33,128 bases of DNA from the NCBI RefSeq assembly GCF_027859075.1, contig NZ_JAQIBL010000354.1:1-33128 (forward strand), given 5' to 3'. The DNA is from Oceanispirochaeta sp. (GTDB taxonomy: Bacteria > Spirochaetota > Spirochaetia > DSM-2461). The position numbers were made by a program, and so were the translations under genes. The notes below the pieces were generated by a model. That model saw only the letters and a program-made list of their open reading frames with translations. It ran no database searches and had not been told where the DNA came from. Below are positions 15,512-23,612 of this stretch, piece by piece; positions within the stretch are counted from its first letter, which is position 1; every line of letters starts with the position of its first letter.

Positions 15512-16828
15512 ATGGACAAGAGTCAATTAAGAGAACATGTAGACCTTATAAGAGAAGTATTCTCTTATAACCGGCGTTTTAAGGATTCCCTCTTTGTCAT
15601 CAAAATTGACAGCTCCATCATCGACCACAATTATTTTTCTGTCCTGGTCCGTGACCTGTCCCTCCTTCACCAGAACGGCATCCGATTTGTCATCATTCCC
15701 GGAGCCCACGACAGGATCGATGAGATCCTGAATCAGTACAAGATTCCCTATAAAAGCGTTGATGGAGTCAGAATTTCCTCTGATGAAGCCATTCCATTTA
15801 TCAAAATGGCTGCCTTTGATGTATCCAACAAGGTAATGACCCAGCTGTCGGGTTACGACATTCCCTCGGTCATTGGCAACTGGGTCAAGGCCAGAGCCCT
15901 GGGGGTTGTCAATGGAATAGACTTTCAGTGTACCGGGCGGGTAGACAAGATCAAAGCCGATGCCATTGAGACCCTCCTCCGGGAAGGGCACATCCCGATT
16001 TTTCCCTGCATTGGATGGAGTGCCAACGGAGACCCCTACAATATTTCCTCCGACGAACTGGCTAAGATCATAGCCATAGAACTCAGGGCTTCCAAGTTGT
16101 TCTTTATTGGATCAGACGCCGTGCTAAATTCCGAAAACTGCAACATCCCCCCAGAGATGCCCCAGTCCGAAGAGGGGCGGATATCCAAAATGTCCCTGTC
16201 ACAGGCGGCTGATCTTATAAAGGAAAATCCAGAAAACAATCAAATGACCAAAGTCCGGGCGGCTCTTGCCGCCTGCGAGGGTGGTGTTAACAGAGTGCAT
16301 ATCCTGGATGGCCGGAGCGACGGTGCGGTGCTCAAGGAAATTTTCTCCAACCTGGGTATCGGTACCATGATCTATACCAACATCTATGAGCGGATCAGAA
16401 ACATGAAGACGAAGGACATCTCCAGTGTCCTTATCCTGATGAAACCCTTTGTTGAGAAGGGGATTCTTGTCCCCCGAACCCGGAAAGACCTTGAAGATAA
16501 AATTGACGATTTTGTAGTGTACTCCATGGACGGCATCATCCACGGCTGCGGCGCCCTGCACCGATACAGTGATGACCTGGGTGAAATTGCAGCCCTGGCG
16601 GTAGACCAGAAATTTATTCATCTCAAGATCGGCGGGAAAATTGTCTCTTATCTTCTGGAGCATGCCGAAGAACAGGGTTTGAAAAAAGTCCTGGTATTGA
16701 CAACACAAACCTCTGACTGGTTCCAGACCCTGGGCTTTGAACCGGCCGGAATATCGGATCTTCCTGAAGAAAAGAAGGCTCATTACAACATGAACCGGAA
16801 CTCAAGAATTTTAATATACCATTTCTAA
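15512..16828 (+). CDS. argA: N-acetylglutamate synthase
   Basis: 438 residues, matching classical ArgA (about 440). It transfers acetyl from acetyl-CoA to glutamate, the first step of arginine synthesis in the cytoplasm. Residues about 1-290 form an amino-acid-kinase domain (FVIIPGAHDRIDEIL; SVIGNWVKARALGVVNG). Residues about 325-438 form a GNAT acetyltransferase domain with IAALAVDQKFIHLKIGGKI in the acyl-CoA-binding region. The very typical ArgA ending LTTQTSDWFQTLGFEPAGISDLPEEKK is followed by YNMNRNSRIL. ATG 15512 is preferred over 15497 because GAGGAG lies 5 nt before it. The kinase-like domain usually binds arginine for feedback inhibition. The gene is 10 bp upstream of the TatD-like gene, likely one transcript. 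Confidence 0.92.
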   Translation: MDKSQLREHVDLIREVFSYNRRFKDSLFVIKIDSSIIDHNYFSVLVRDLSLLHQNGIRFVIIPGAHDRIDEILNQYKIPYKSVDGVRISSDEAIPFIKMAAFDVSNKVMTQLSGYDIPSVIGNWVKARALGVVNGIDFQCTGRVDKIKADAIETLLREGHIPIFPCIGWSANGDPYNISSDELAKIIAIELRASKLFFIGSDAVLNSENCNIPPEMPQSEEGRISKMSLSQAADLIKENPENNQMTKVRAALAACEGGVNRVHILDGRSDGAVLKEIFSNLGIGTMIYTNIYERIRNMKTKDISSVLILMKPFVEKGILVPRTRKDLEDKIDDFVVYSMDGIIHGCGALHRYSDDLGEIAALAVDQKFIHLKIGGKIVSYLLEHAEEQGLKKVLVLTTQTSDWFQTLGFEPAGISDLPEEKKAHYNMNRNSRILIYHF

Positions 16829-16838
16829 GTGTAATTGG

Positions 16839-17636
16839 ATGAACCTGAAAAATCTCACCAATCTAATCAATGACTGCTCCTTCATAGACGCCCATACTCA
16901 TTCGGATCATTATCAGGGAGAAAACAGGACTGGCATGCTGAAGGAAGTCTTTGAACATCGGATACTGACCCTCAGCTCGGCCACAGATCCTGATTCTATC
17001 CAGGAGTCATTCTCTCTGAACCGTTCCTGTCCCTGGATTTTAACAGCCGCTGGGATTCACCCCTGGAAAGCCGGAATCTATGATCTGGAAGATCTTGAAT
17101 CCCTGGAAGAGGTTTATAAAATGGCTCATCAGATCAGTGAGATTGGAATGGATTCTCTCTGGGCACCTCCCGAGGCGACCTGGGAGAAGCAGTCAGAACT
17201 GCTGGAAGCTCAGCTCAAACTGGCTGTAAAACATAATAAGCCTGTGACCCTTCACACAAAGGGTGCAGAAGACAGGATTCTGACCCTGTTAAAAAAATGG
17301 ACTCCCCCCTCGATTCTAATCCACTGGTTTGACGGCAGCGATGAACAGCTGAAAGCATTCCAGGCCCTGGGATGCTTTTTCACGGTCTCCCCGGTCCTAC
17401 TGACCGAACCAGTCACTAACCGGATCATTTCTCAGATTCCTCTAAACCTACTTCTGGCCGAAACAGACAATCCTCCCGCATGGCACTGGCTCTTTGACCA
17501 GCCCCCCCGGGCGATCCAGATTCAAGATGTCCTGCAGGCGGCATCCAGAATCCTCGACATCCCCATCGGGGAACTTCATGAGGCATTCAAGGACAACCTG
17601 AAAACCTTTTTTAAAATTCCGCCTGTTCATTGTTGA
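16839..17636 (+). CDS. TatD-family metal-dependent hydrolase
   Basis: 265 residues. The metal ligands of the TatD amidohydrolase fold are all visible: the HxH pair in DAHTHSD (H19, H21), GIHPW, Glu101 in ISEIGMD, His139 in TLHTKG, His162 in LIHWFDGS and Asp210 in LLAETDNP. TatD proteins are cytoplasmic 3'-5' exonucleases or related hydrolases. Here the loop following the Glu reads SLWAPPEATWEKQSELLEAQLKLA, where the canonical family has LDY then a QxxxFxxQL pattern, so the substrate may differ. The ATG lies 10 bp after argA without a clear Shine-Dalgarno, implying translational coupling. It ends 32 bp before the SppA-like start. No functional link to arginine synthesis is obvious. Confidence 0.85.
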   Translation: MNLKNLTNLINDCSFIDAHTHSDHYQGENRTGMLKEVFEHRILTLSSATDPDSIQESFSLNRSCPWILTAAGIHPWKAGIYDLEDLESLEEVYKMAHQISEIGMDSLWAPPEATWEKQSELLEAQLKLAVKHNKPVTLHTKGAEDRILTLLKKWTPPSILIHWFDGSDEQLKAFQALGCFFTVSPVLLTEPVTNRIISQIPLNLLLAETDNPPAWHWLFDQPPRAIQIQDVLQAASRILDIPIGELHEAFKDNLKTFFKIPPVHC

Positions 17637-17668
17637 TCCTTCCTCCTTCAGGAATCATACTGGAAGGT

Positions 17669-20062
17669 ATGAAACAATTCTTGAAAATTATTTTTTTATT
17701 CTTAATTGTCCTTTCCCCGCTGAGAGCCCAGAATTTCGGTATTGCCGTAGAGGATCAGGTTCTGTCAGCTCTCATCAATCCTGCTGCAATGGGTGTGGGA
17801 AACTCCGGCGGGTTCGCCTATATCAACCGTTATTCCACAGACCAGGGATTTCTGAACGATTACGATCTCCTCTTCTCCCTGGGAAATTTGGCCTACAGTT
17901 ACGGAAACTTCTACGGAACTGATAAGCATTTAATAGCCAGCGGATTCCGACTGGCTCCCGGCAGTTACGGGGGAATCAGTTATCAGTGGTATAAAGATTC
18001 CACCGAACAGAAGGGGGGGGGACTGGGCCTTTCCTTTATGATCAGGCCCAGCAATTCTATTTCATTGGCAGTCAAAGGTGTGGATCTAAATAATCAAGCC
18101 TCTACAGAGCTGGGTTTCGGATTCAGACCTCTGTTTTTCAGCAAGAAACTTGCCTCCCGTTTCACCCTGTCCGGAGATGCCCGTATCGAGGACTCCCAGT
18201 GGCAGGAGGTCAGTCTTGGAGCCTTTGTGGAACCAACCGACGGGGTTAAGATATTCAGTGATTACAACTTTGAAAAAGAAGTGTTTCAGCTGGGAGTCCG
18301 ACTCTCATTCTCCTATCTGGAAGTCGGATCTGCAATGGATGCCTCTGGTGACAGAGCCTGGAAAGACGGGACCTTCCAGGCCCTTTCATCCTTTAAAAAA
18401 CAAAGGAGCTTAATGGAACACTCCCTCCATAAAGCCATTGAGTATGATCTTGCCGGAGTTATCCTGGATGCTCCCACAGGGAGATATTCATCGGAGTTCC
18501 CCCGGAAGGAGCTGCGCTCTTTGGCCGATTTTATTCTGGATATGGAAAAGATCAAAAAAGACACCACAGCCAAAGCTATAATTTTTAAAAACCAGGAATT
18601 CAAAACCAATTTTGCAAACCTTCTTGAAATCGAAGAGATCCTGAAGGAAGTCAAGGAGTCGGGGAAAAAGATCTACTTCTACTATGATTCCATAGACAAC
18701 CTGCCCTACTCCCTGGTGGCTTCTGTAGCCGATGAGCTATATCTGAACCCCGCAGGATCTGTGTTCCTCCAGGGTTTCTCTGTCACCAACTTCTACCTGA
18801 AGGATTTCTTTGATCAATGGGGAATCAAGGTTCATAACTTCAGATCTCATGAATATAAGACCGCCTACAACAGCTTCTCCGAATCCGGTATGACAGATGA
18901 GGAGAGGGAAGCTCTTCAGTATCTGTACGATGGACTTCATACCGAAATGATCCGCATGATCAAAGAGGGAAGGGGAAGTAGATTAACAGACACGGCCCAG
19001 TCTCTCATCGACCGGGGACCCTTCATTCATGCCTCCCAGGCCCTGGCGATGGGACTGGTGGATAGACTGACTTACGAAGATGAGTTTGATGCAGTCATGA
19101 AAGAGCGCAAACTGAATGTTTTCAAGGCATCCTTATCAACAGGAAATATGGACTACGACTGGGATGAAGCAGGGCAGCCTGTCATCGCCGTGATCTATGC
19201 CATCGGCGGGATTACCAGGGGAGAAGGAACAGCGGGGAGCTCCATTGGTTCCGATTCCATGGTAAGGGCCATCCGCAACGCCCGCCGGAATCCTCTGGTG
19301 AAAGGAATCATCCTCAGGGTGAACTCGGAAGGGGGCTCATCCCTGGCATCCGACCTGATAGCCCGGGAAGTCGCTCTTTGCCGGATGGGAGAACATCCGA
19401 AACCGGTCGTTGTCTCCATGGGTGGAGCCGCCGCGTCAGGCGGGTATTATATGGCCGTACCTGCCTCACGGATTATAGCTTCTCCTGCCAGTATCACCGG
19501 ATCCATCGGGGTCATTACCATCCTTCCTGAAATCTCGGGACTGATGGAAAAAATCGGCATAGCCGTGGATACGGTTAAAACCGCCGAGAATGCCGAAACC
19601 GGGAATATCCTGAAACCACTGACCAGGGATGAAGAGGAGCAGATCAGGGAATATATTGCCGCGATCTATGACCAGTTCATCACTCTGGTGAGTGAATACA
19701 GAGAATTATCTATTGAAGAAGTAGATGAATCGGCCCGGGGCCGTATCTGGACGGGAACCCAGGCCAGAGAGCGGGGACTTGTCGATATCAATGGTGGTTT
19801 AACGACGGCCTTTGGGGTTATGAAAGAGCTGATCCAGACAGAGAATGAACTCAGGTTGATCGAAATAGTCCCGGGGCGGAATCCCGGATTCCTGGAACGC
19901 ATGGTGACAGAGCCCTTTCTCGGTAGAATCAAGACAGAATCGCCCCTGCCTGAAGATCTGAAAAATCTGATGATGATGTATCAATCCTTGAGTGAATATG
20001 AAGAGGGAGAAGCTCTCTATCTGATGCCTTATACAGCCGAAGAGCTGGGAGTCTCTCCCTGA
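17669..20062 (+). CDS. SppA-type (S49) protease fused to an N-terminal barrel-like domain
   Basis: 797 residues, versus about 620 for E. coli SppA. ATG 17669 is chosen because a signal peptide (MKQFLKIIFLFLIVLSPLRAQ) follows directly. Residues about 21-245 alternate short strands and include SALINPAAMGVGNSGG plus many aromatic/Gly strand pairs. This is the look of a PorV/UPF0164-type outer-membrane barrel, in the place where SppA normally has a membrane helix. Residues about 255-480 are the first S49 half with the catalytic lysine at K397 (HEYKTAY, equal to E. coli K209). Residues about 503-720 are the second half with the nucleophile S590 (AAASGGYY, equal to S409); the Lys-Ser spacing is 193 versus 200. 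The protease is therefore intact. Role: degrading signal peptides or envelope proteins, possibly at the outer membrane (inference). Confidence 0.88.
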   Translation: MKQFLKIIFLFLIVLSPLRAQNFGIAVEDQVLSALINPAAMGVGNSGGFAYINRYSTDQGFLNDYDLLFSLGNLAYSYGNFYGTDKHLIASGFRLAPGSYGGISYQWYKDSTEQKGGGLGLSFMIRPSNSISLAVKGVDLNNQASTELGFGFRPLFFSKKLASRFTLSGDARIEDSQWQEVSLGAFVEPTDGVKIFSDYNFEKEVFQLGVRLSFSYLEVGSAMDASGDRAWKDGTFQALSSFKKQRSLMEHSLHKAIEYDLAGVILDAPTGRYSSEFPRKELRSLADFILDMEKIKKDTTAKAIIFKNQEFKTNFANLLEIEEILKEVKESGKKIYFYYDSIDNLPYSLVASVADELYLNPAGSVFLQGFSVTNFYLKDFFDQWGIKVHNFRSHEYKTAYNSFSESGMTDEEREALQYLYDGLHTEMIRMIKEGRGSRLTDTAQSLIDRGPFIHASQALAMGLVDRLTYEDEFDAVMKERKLNVFKASLSTGNMDYDWDEAGQPVIAVIYAIGGITRGEGTAGSSIGSDSMVRAIRNARRNPLVKGIILRVNSEGGSSLASDLIAREVALCRMGEHPKPVVVSMGGAAASGGYYMAVPASRIIASPASITGSIGVITILPEISGLMEKIGIAVDTVKTAENAETGNILKPLTRDEEEQIREYIAAIYDQFITLVSEYRELSIEEVDESARGRIWTGTQARERGLVDINGGLTTAFGVMKELIQTENELRLIEIVPGRNPGFLERMVTEPFLGRIKTESPLPEDLKNLMMMYQSLSEYEEGEALYLMPYTAEELGVSP

Positions 20063-20076
20063 TGGTAATTTTATAG

Positions 20077-21072
20077 CTATTCTTGAGGATAGTCCCTGAG
20101 TATGCGGTCAATCAGTTCCTGGACCTTTAATCCATCCCGGTAGGAGGATTCACATTTTCTTCCGGGATTCTTGTACAGATCAAGAGCATGATTCATCATG
20201 GCCGAAAAGTAGGCGGTCCGCCCCTTCCAGCCGGAGGTACTGCAGGTCAAGGAGCGGAAGCCCGTATAATAGGGAGACTCTTCTGAGCTCCACAGCTCAT
20301 ACACACCGTTTCCGATTCTGATCCTTCCCCGCTCAAAACTCAAATCCAGCTCAAAAACCAGATGGTCCCGTCGTCCCGACACATCCAGAACAATGTTGAT
20401 TCCCCCCCCCCGGGCCAATACAATCATCTGCCCTCCTTCCTTGTAGGGATTCCCCTCACAATGGAGGATCTCCAGATCCTGATCTGTCAGAAAGCGAAGG
20501 ATATCCAGCATATGAGTACCGTCATGATAAAGGTTCTTTGAAACCTCTCTGGCTTTTCCCATATACAACCGGGCATTAATACTCAAGAGCTTTCCGAAAG
20601 CCTTATCCCTGATCAAGCCCCGGACCTCCTGGTAATCCCTTGAAAAGCGCCTCTCATGGTTGACAAGAACCACAGAGTCGGAACTCTCAATGAGAGACAG
20701 GATGGACCTGGCTTCCTCGAGGGAGTTGGAGAGCGGTTTTTCACAGACAATCATAGGAACTTTCGCGGTCAGAGCCTTCTTGAGGATTGTGACATGACTA
20801 TCCGTGTCTGAGGCGATATGCAGAATATCCGGATGCACCGCATCAATCATGGCATCAAAATCAGAGAAGACTTCGCAATCCGGCAGATTCTGCTGAAAAG
20901 CCTTCCTTCTTGATTCATCCGGATCGGCTCCCGCCACAAGAGTGGTCTCCTGGTTATACTCAATGGCTCCCAGATGACTGGCAGGTTTTTCTCTTAGAGG
21001 GTCATTTTCCAGTGTCACACCGATGCGGCCTAATCCTGTGATGGCACAGCGGACATCATTCTTGCGGGTCAT
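20077..21072 (-). CDS. Gfo/Idh/MocA-family oxidoreductase
   Basis: 331 residues. An N-terminal Rossmann fold has the dinucleotide motif ITGLGRIG (11-18). It is followed by GADPDESRRKAF and the family hallmark EKPLS (111-115) in VCEKPLSNSLEEA, with its catalytic-type lysine K112. The C-terminal part is the usual alpha/beta substrate-binding domain (SINARLYMGKAREVSKNLYHDGTHMLDIL, in which DGTHMLD gives the usual His). It would oxidise or reduce a sugar, inositol or related compound with NAD(P); the substrate cannot be read from sequence. GGAGG lies about 5 nt before the ATG. It is convergent with the SppA-like gene (14-bp gap) and divergent from ndk with its own promoter. Confidence 0.88.
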   Translation of the reverse strand: MTRKNDVRCAITGLGRIGVTLENDPLREKPASHLGAIEYNQETTLVAGADPDESRRKAFQQNLPDCEVFSDFDAMIDAVHPDILHIASDTDSHVTILKKALTAKVPMIVCEKPLSNSLEEARSILSLIESSDSVVLVNHERRFSRDYQEVRGLIRDKAFGKLLSINARLYMGKAREVSKNLYHDGTHMLDILRFLTDQDLEILHCEGNPYKEGGQMIVLARGGGINIVLDVSGRRDHLVFELDLSFERGRIRIGNGVYELWSSEESPYYTGFRSLTCSTSGWKGRTAYFSAMMNHALDLYKNPGRKCESSYRDGLKVQELIDRILRDYPQE

Positions 21073-21108
21073 ATATCCTCCGGGGTTGCTCTATTATCGG
21101 CACCTCAA

Positions 21109-21136
21109 AGCATAGTCTTCATTTTGGCATTATCAA
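21109..21136 (-). promoter_or_regulatory. Promoter of the Gfo/Idh/MocA gene
   Basis: On the minus strand, TTGATA (21136 to 21131), a 16-bp spacer and TATGCT (21114 to 21109). It gives a leader of about 30 nt with a clear Shine-Dalgarno. It is back to back with the ndk promoter: the two -35 boxes are 9 bp apart. Confidence 0.45.
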
Positions 21137-21145
21137 AACCCATCC

Positions 21146-21174
21146 TTGACCCGCCTCGCCCCCCTATCTATACT
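21146..21174 (+). promoter_or_regulatory. ndk promoter, positioned for a leaderless mRNA
   Basis: TTGACC (21146-21151), a 17-bp spacer and TATACT (21169-21174) make a strong sigma70-type promoter. The ATG of ndk begins only 7 nt after the -10 box, so the mRNA should start at the start codon. No Shine-Dalgarno is present in the region. Confidence 0.65.
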
Positions 21175-21181
21175 TGATTTG

Positions 21182-21661
21182 ATGACGTGGGAAAGAACAT
21201 TTGTACTGATTAAACCAGATGGTGTAAAACGGGGACTCATAGGACAGGTCTTTCATCGTTATGAAAGAGCAGGCCTGGTGATTGTAGGGTCTAAACTAGT
21301 CTCACCCAGTCGCAAGAAAGCGGAAAAGCACTATGAAGAACATAGGGGTAAAAGCTTCTTTGCCCCCCTTGTAGACCTCCTCCTCTCGGGTCCTTCTATG
21401 GCCATTGCCCTGGAAGGGGCACACGCCATAGAAGTTGTCCGGAAACTCAACGGAGATACCGAACCAAGAACGGCGGCTCCGGGCACGATCCGCGGAGATT
21501 TTGCCCACATGGGTTATACAAGGAGCCCCGAACTCAAGGGTGTGATCAACAACATCGTTCATGCCTCGGATTCTCCAGAGAGCGCCCTTCGGGAGTTATC
21601 TCTCTGGTTTGACAATGATTTCGCAGATCCCTATACCACCAACCTGGATGGCATGATTTAG
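21182..21661 (+). CDS. ndk: Nucleoside diphosphate kinase
   Basis: 159 residues from ATG 21182, beginning MTWERTFVLIKPDGVKRGLIG, the standard Ndk start. An earlier in-frame TTG at 21146 is the -35 box and is rejected. It transfers phosphate between nucleoside di- and triphosphates through the phospho-histidine at H127 in NNIVHASDSPESA. Other conserved parts are the KPDG nucleotide-binding segment, GTIRGDF with its conserved Arg, and HMGYTRSPELKGVINN. The chain is about 15 residues longer than the E. coli enzyme: an inserted FAHMGYTRSPELKGVI segment near 108-123 and a C-terminal extension. It is a cytoplasmic enzyme, probably transcribed alone. It ends 6 bp before the convergent adenine deaminase stop. 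Confidence 0.93.
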   Translation: MTWERTFVLIKPDGVKRGLIGQVFHRYERAGLVIVGSKLVSPSRKKAEKHYEEHRGKSFFAPLVDLLLSGPSMAIALEGAHAIEVVRKLNGDTEPRTAAPGTIRGDFAHMGYTRSPELKGVINNIVHASDSPESALRELSLWFDNDFADPYTTNLDGMI

Positions 21662-21667
21662 TATCTC

Positions 21668-23392
21668 TTACTTGACACAAAGATCAACAAACTCAAATTT
21701 TGTCACATCAAAGAGACCTTCATCGGTGAGTTTCAGCTCAGGAATAACAGGGAGAGCCATAAACGCCAGGGTCATGAAAGGATCCACATCCTTGTTGACT
21801 CCCAGAGTGTGGACGGCGGTATTCAGAAGTTCCTTCAAAGAGGCGCTGACCTCTTCTGCCGGCAAGTCCGACATGAGCCCTCCGATAGGCAGGGGTAAAA
21901 GCCCAGCTAGTTTCCCGCCGGCGGCCACGGCGAGACCTCCGCCCGAGGCAGCCAGAGCATTCACAGCCAGGGCCATATCATCATCATTGTCACCGAGAAC
22001 AATCAGGTTATGAGAATCATGGCCGATGGATGATGCCACGGCGCCCCCCCTCAATCGGTAGTTTTCAACCAGTCCCAGACCGATAGTTCCTTTACCGCCA
22101 TGCCGTTCAATGACGGCTATCTTCAGAATATCCAGGTCGGGATGGATTTGAAACAAATTTCCCTCATCTCTCTCGACTTTCCGGATCGCATGCTCGGTGA
22201 CCAGAGAATGAGGCAAGATGCGGATCACCCGGACCACATCGGTTTCCAGGAACAGTCTGAAGTCTTCCGACTTAATCGTGCGGACCTTTACCGTATTCAA
22301 CACAGCTTCTGTCAGTCGGGAGGACTGAGAAAAAAGAGGCTTCTCATTTTCTGCAACGAGAACACCCTTCTTATAAACCTGCCTGACATGGATGGATTTT
22401 AAATCCTCCAGAATAACAATATCCGCATCATACCCAGGAGCCAGGGCGCCCTTACCCTTCAGATTGTAGCATTCAGACGGATTGAGAGTCGCCATCTGTA
22501 TGGCCCAGACAGGGTCCATCCCCAGGTCTATTGCCTCCCTGATGTTATAGTTGATATGTCCGTCTTTCAGGATGTCCTCGGGCTGTTTGTCATCCGTACA
22601 AAAAGCACAGCGTCTAAGGTTGTATGACTTGACACCATTGATCAGATTTTTCAGATTCCGGGCGGCTGAACCCTCCCGGATCAGCACATACATCCCCCTC
22701 CTGAGGCGGGAACGCATCTCTTCGGGGGTAGAACACTCATGGTCTGTTCCCACACCGGCACCGATATAGGCATTCAGCTCCTTCCGGTCCACCATGGGAG
22801 CATGACCGTCGATGAGCATGCCTCTATCCAGGGCCATCTGCATCTTCTCCAGAACAGCAGGATCACCGGCGATCAGAGAGGGATAATCCATCATTTCACC
22901 CAATCCCAGGACACGGGGTTCACCAGCCAGTTGTGCCAGATCCGAGGCGGATAATTTGGCCCCCGCATTTTCAAAGAGAGTGGCGGGCACACAGGAAGGG
23001 AGCATAAAAAAACATTCCAGAGGCAGACCCTCTGAAGCATTCAGCATATAACGGATACCTTCCAATCCTGCAACATTGGCTATTTCATGAGGATCTGCCA
23101 CTACCGTTGTTGTCCCCCGGGGGACGACCAGGGAAGCAAAGTGCTCTGGAGTGGTCAGGGATGACTCGATATGCACATGAGCATCAATGAATCCGGGAGA
23201 AATATAGGATCCCTTTAAATCAATTTCAATCTCTCCCTCATAGGCTCCGTACCCCAGTATCTTTCCATCCTTGATCGCCAGGGTATTTTCCAGAATTTCT
23301 CCGGTAAATACATTTATAATTTTGCCGTTTCTAAAGACCATATCGGCTTTTTTTCTACCCGCAGCGGCGTCTATAAAACTTTTTAAATCCAT
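21668..23392 (-). CDS. ade: Adenine deaminase
   Basis: 574 residues. The enzyme hydrolyses adenine to hypoxanthine and ammonia in purine salvage. The metal-binding HxH is in GFIDAHVHIESS (H72, H74), followed by PRGTTTVVADPHEIANVAG, GLGEMMDYP and CAFCTDDKQPEDIL, all characteristic of the Ade subfamily. The C-terminal Ade-specific part shows SSIGHDSHNLIVLGDND and GGLAVA. ATG 23392 is chosen because AAGGAG stands about 10 nt upstream and MDLKSFIDAA follows. A longer reading would start at an ATG inside the loop of the 23414-23467 hairpin. It is divergent from an NCS2 purine permease, fitting a joint uptake and deamination role. Confidence 0.93.
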   Translation of the reverse strand: MDLKSFIDAAAGRKKADMVFRNGKIINVFTGEILENTLAIKDGKILGYGAYEGEIEIDLKGSYISPGFIDAHVHIESSLTTPEHFASLVVPRGTTTVVADPHEIANVAGLEGIRYMLNASEGLPLECFFMLPSCVPATLFENAGAKLSASDLAQLAGEPRVLGLGEMMDYPSLIAGDPAVLEKMQMALDRGMLIDGHAPMVDRKELNAYIGAGVGTDHECSTPEEMRSRLRRGMYVLIREGSAARNLKNLINGVKSYNLRRCAFCTDDKQPEDILKDGHINYNIREAIDLGMDPVWAIQMATLNPSECYNLKGKGALAPGYDADIVILEDLKSIHVRQVYKKGVLVAENEKPLFSQSSRLTEAVLNTVKVRTIKSEDFRLFLETDVVRVIRILPHSLVTEHAIRKVERDEGNLFQIHPDLDILKIAVIERHGGKGTIGLGLVENYRLRGGAVASSIGHDSHNLIVLGDNDDDMALAVNALAASGGGLAVAAGGKLAGLLPLPIGGLMSDLPAEEVSASLKELLNTAVHTLGVNKDVDPFMTLAFMALPVIPELKLTDEGLFDVTKFEFVDLCVK

Positions 23393-23413
23393 TGATTTCC
23401 ACTCCTTGACCAA

Positions 23414-23467
23414 GCCTGCTACCGGCTTCATCCCTTCCATATGAGAGGGATGAAGCCGGTAGCAGGC
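23414..23467 (-). promoter_or_regulatory. 22-bp perfect inverted repeat in the ade 5' leader
   Basis: Arms at 23414-23435 and 23446-23467 are perfectly complementary over 22 bp and contain the GC-rich block CCGGCTTCATCCC. The loop is 10 nt (23436-23445) and contains CATATG. In the ade mRNA this would be a long stem just before the Shine-Dalgarno (about 23398-23404). No U-run follows on either strand, so it does not look like an ordinary terminator. It could protect the 5' end or respond to a ligand or protein; neither is shown. Confidence 0.8.
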
Positions 23468-23478
23468 CGATGATTCTT

Positions 23479-23484
23479 ATTATA
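23479..23484 (-). promoter_or_regulatory. Candidate -10 box for ade
   Basis: TATAAT on the minus strand, with a predicted start about 23472, a few nt before the long inverted repeat. No good -35 at 17 bp (TTAACA is 20 bp away). Confidence 0.35.
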
Positions 23485-23527
23485 ATACAGTGAAAATGAT
23501 AATTTGTTAAAAAATTATATTATTTGA

Positions 23528-23557
23528 TTGCTTGATCAGTCAGGACCATTCTATAAT
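23528..23557 (+). promoter_or_regulatory. Candidate promoter of the NCS2 purine permease gene
   Basis: TTGCTT (23528-23533), an 18-bp spacer and TATAAT (23552-23557). The leader of about 48 nt contains a small hairpin, GTCCC (23577-23581) with GGGAC (23589-23593), just before the AAAGGAG Shine-Dalgarno. Confidence 0.5.
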
Positions 23558-23612
23558 TATGAAAACTATTTAATCCGTCCCATAGCAAGGGACCCAAATC
23601 AAAGGAGTTTTC

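Noticed and set aside
23393-23440. Longer adenine deaminase start at 23440
   Set aside because: The ATG lies in the loop of the long inverted repeat and has no SD, whereas 23392 has AAGGAG and begins at the usual Ade N-terminus.
23440-23612. Purine riboswitch between ade and the purine permease
   Set aside because: No conserved purine-aptamer core with its paired loops and TCTACC-type segment was found; only a simple hairpin and a small SD-adjacent hairpin are visible.
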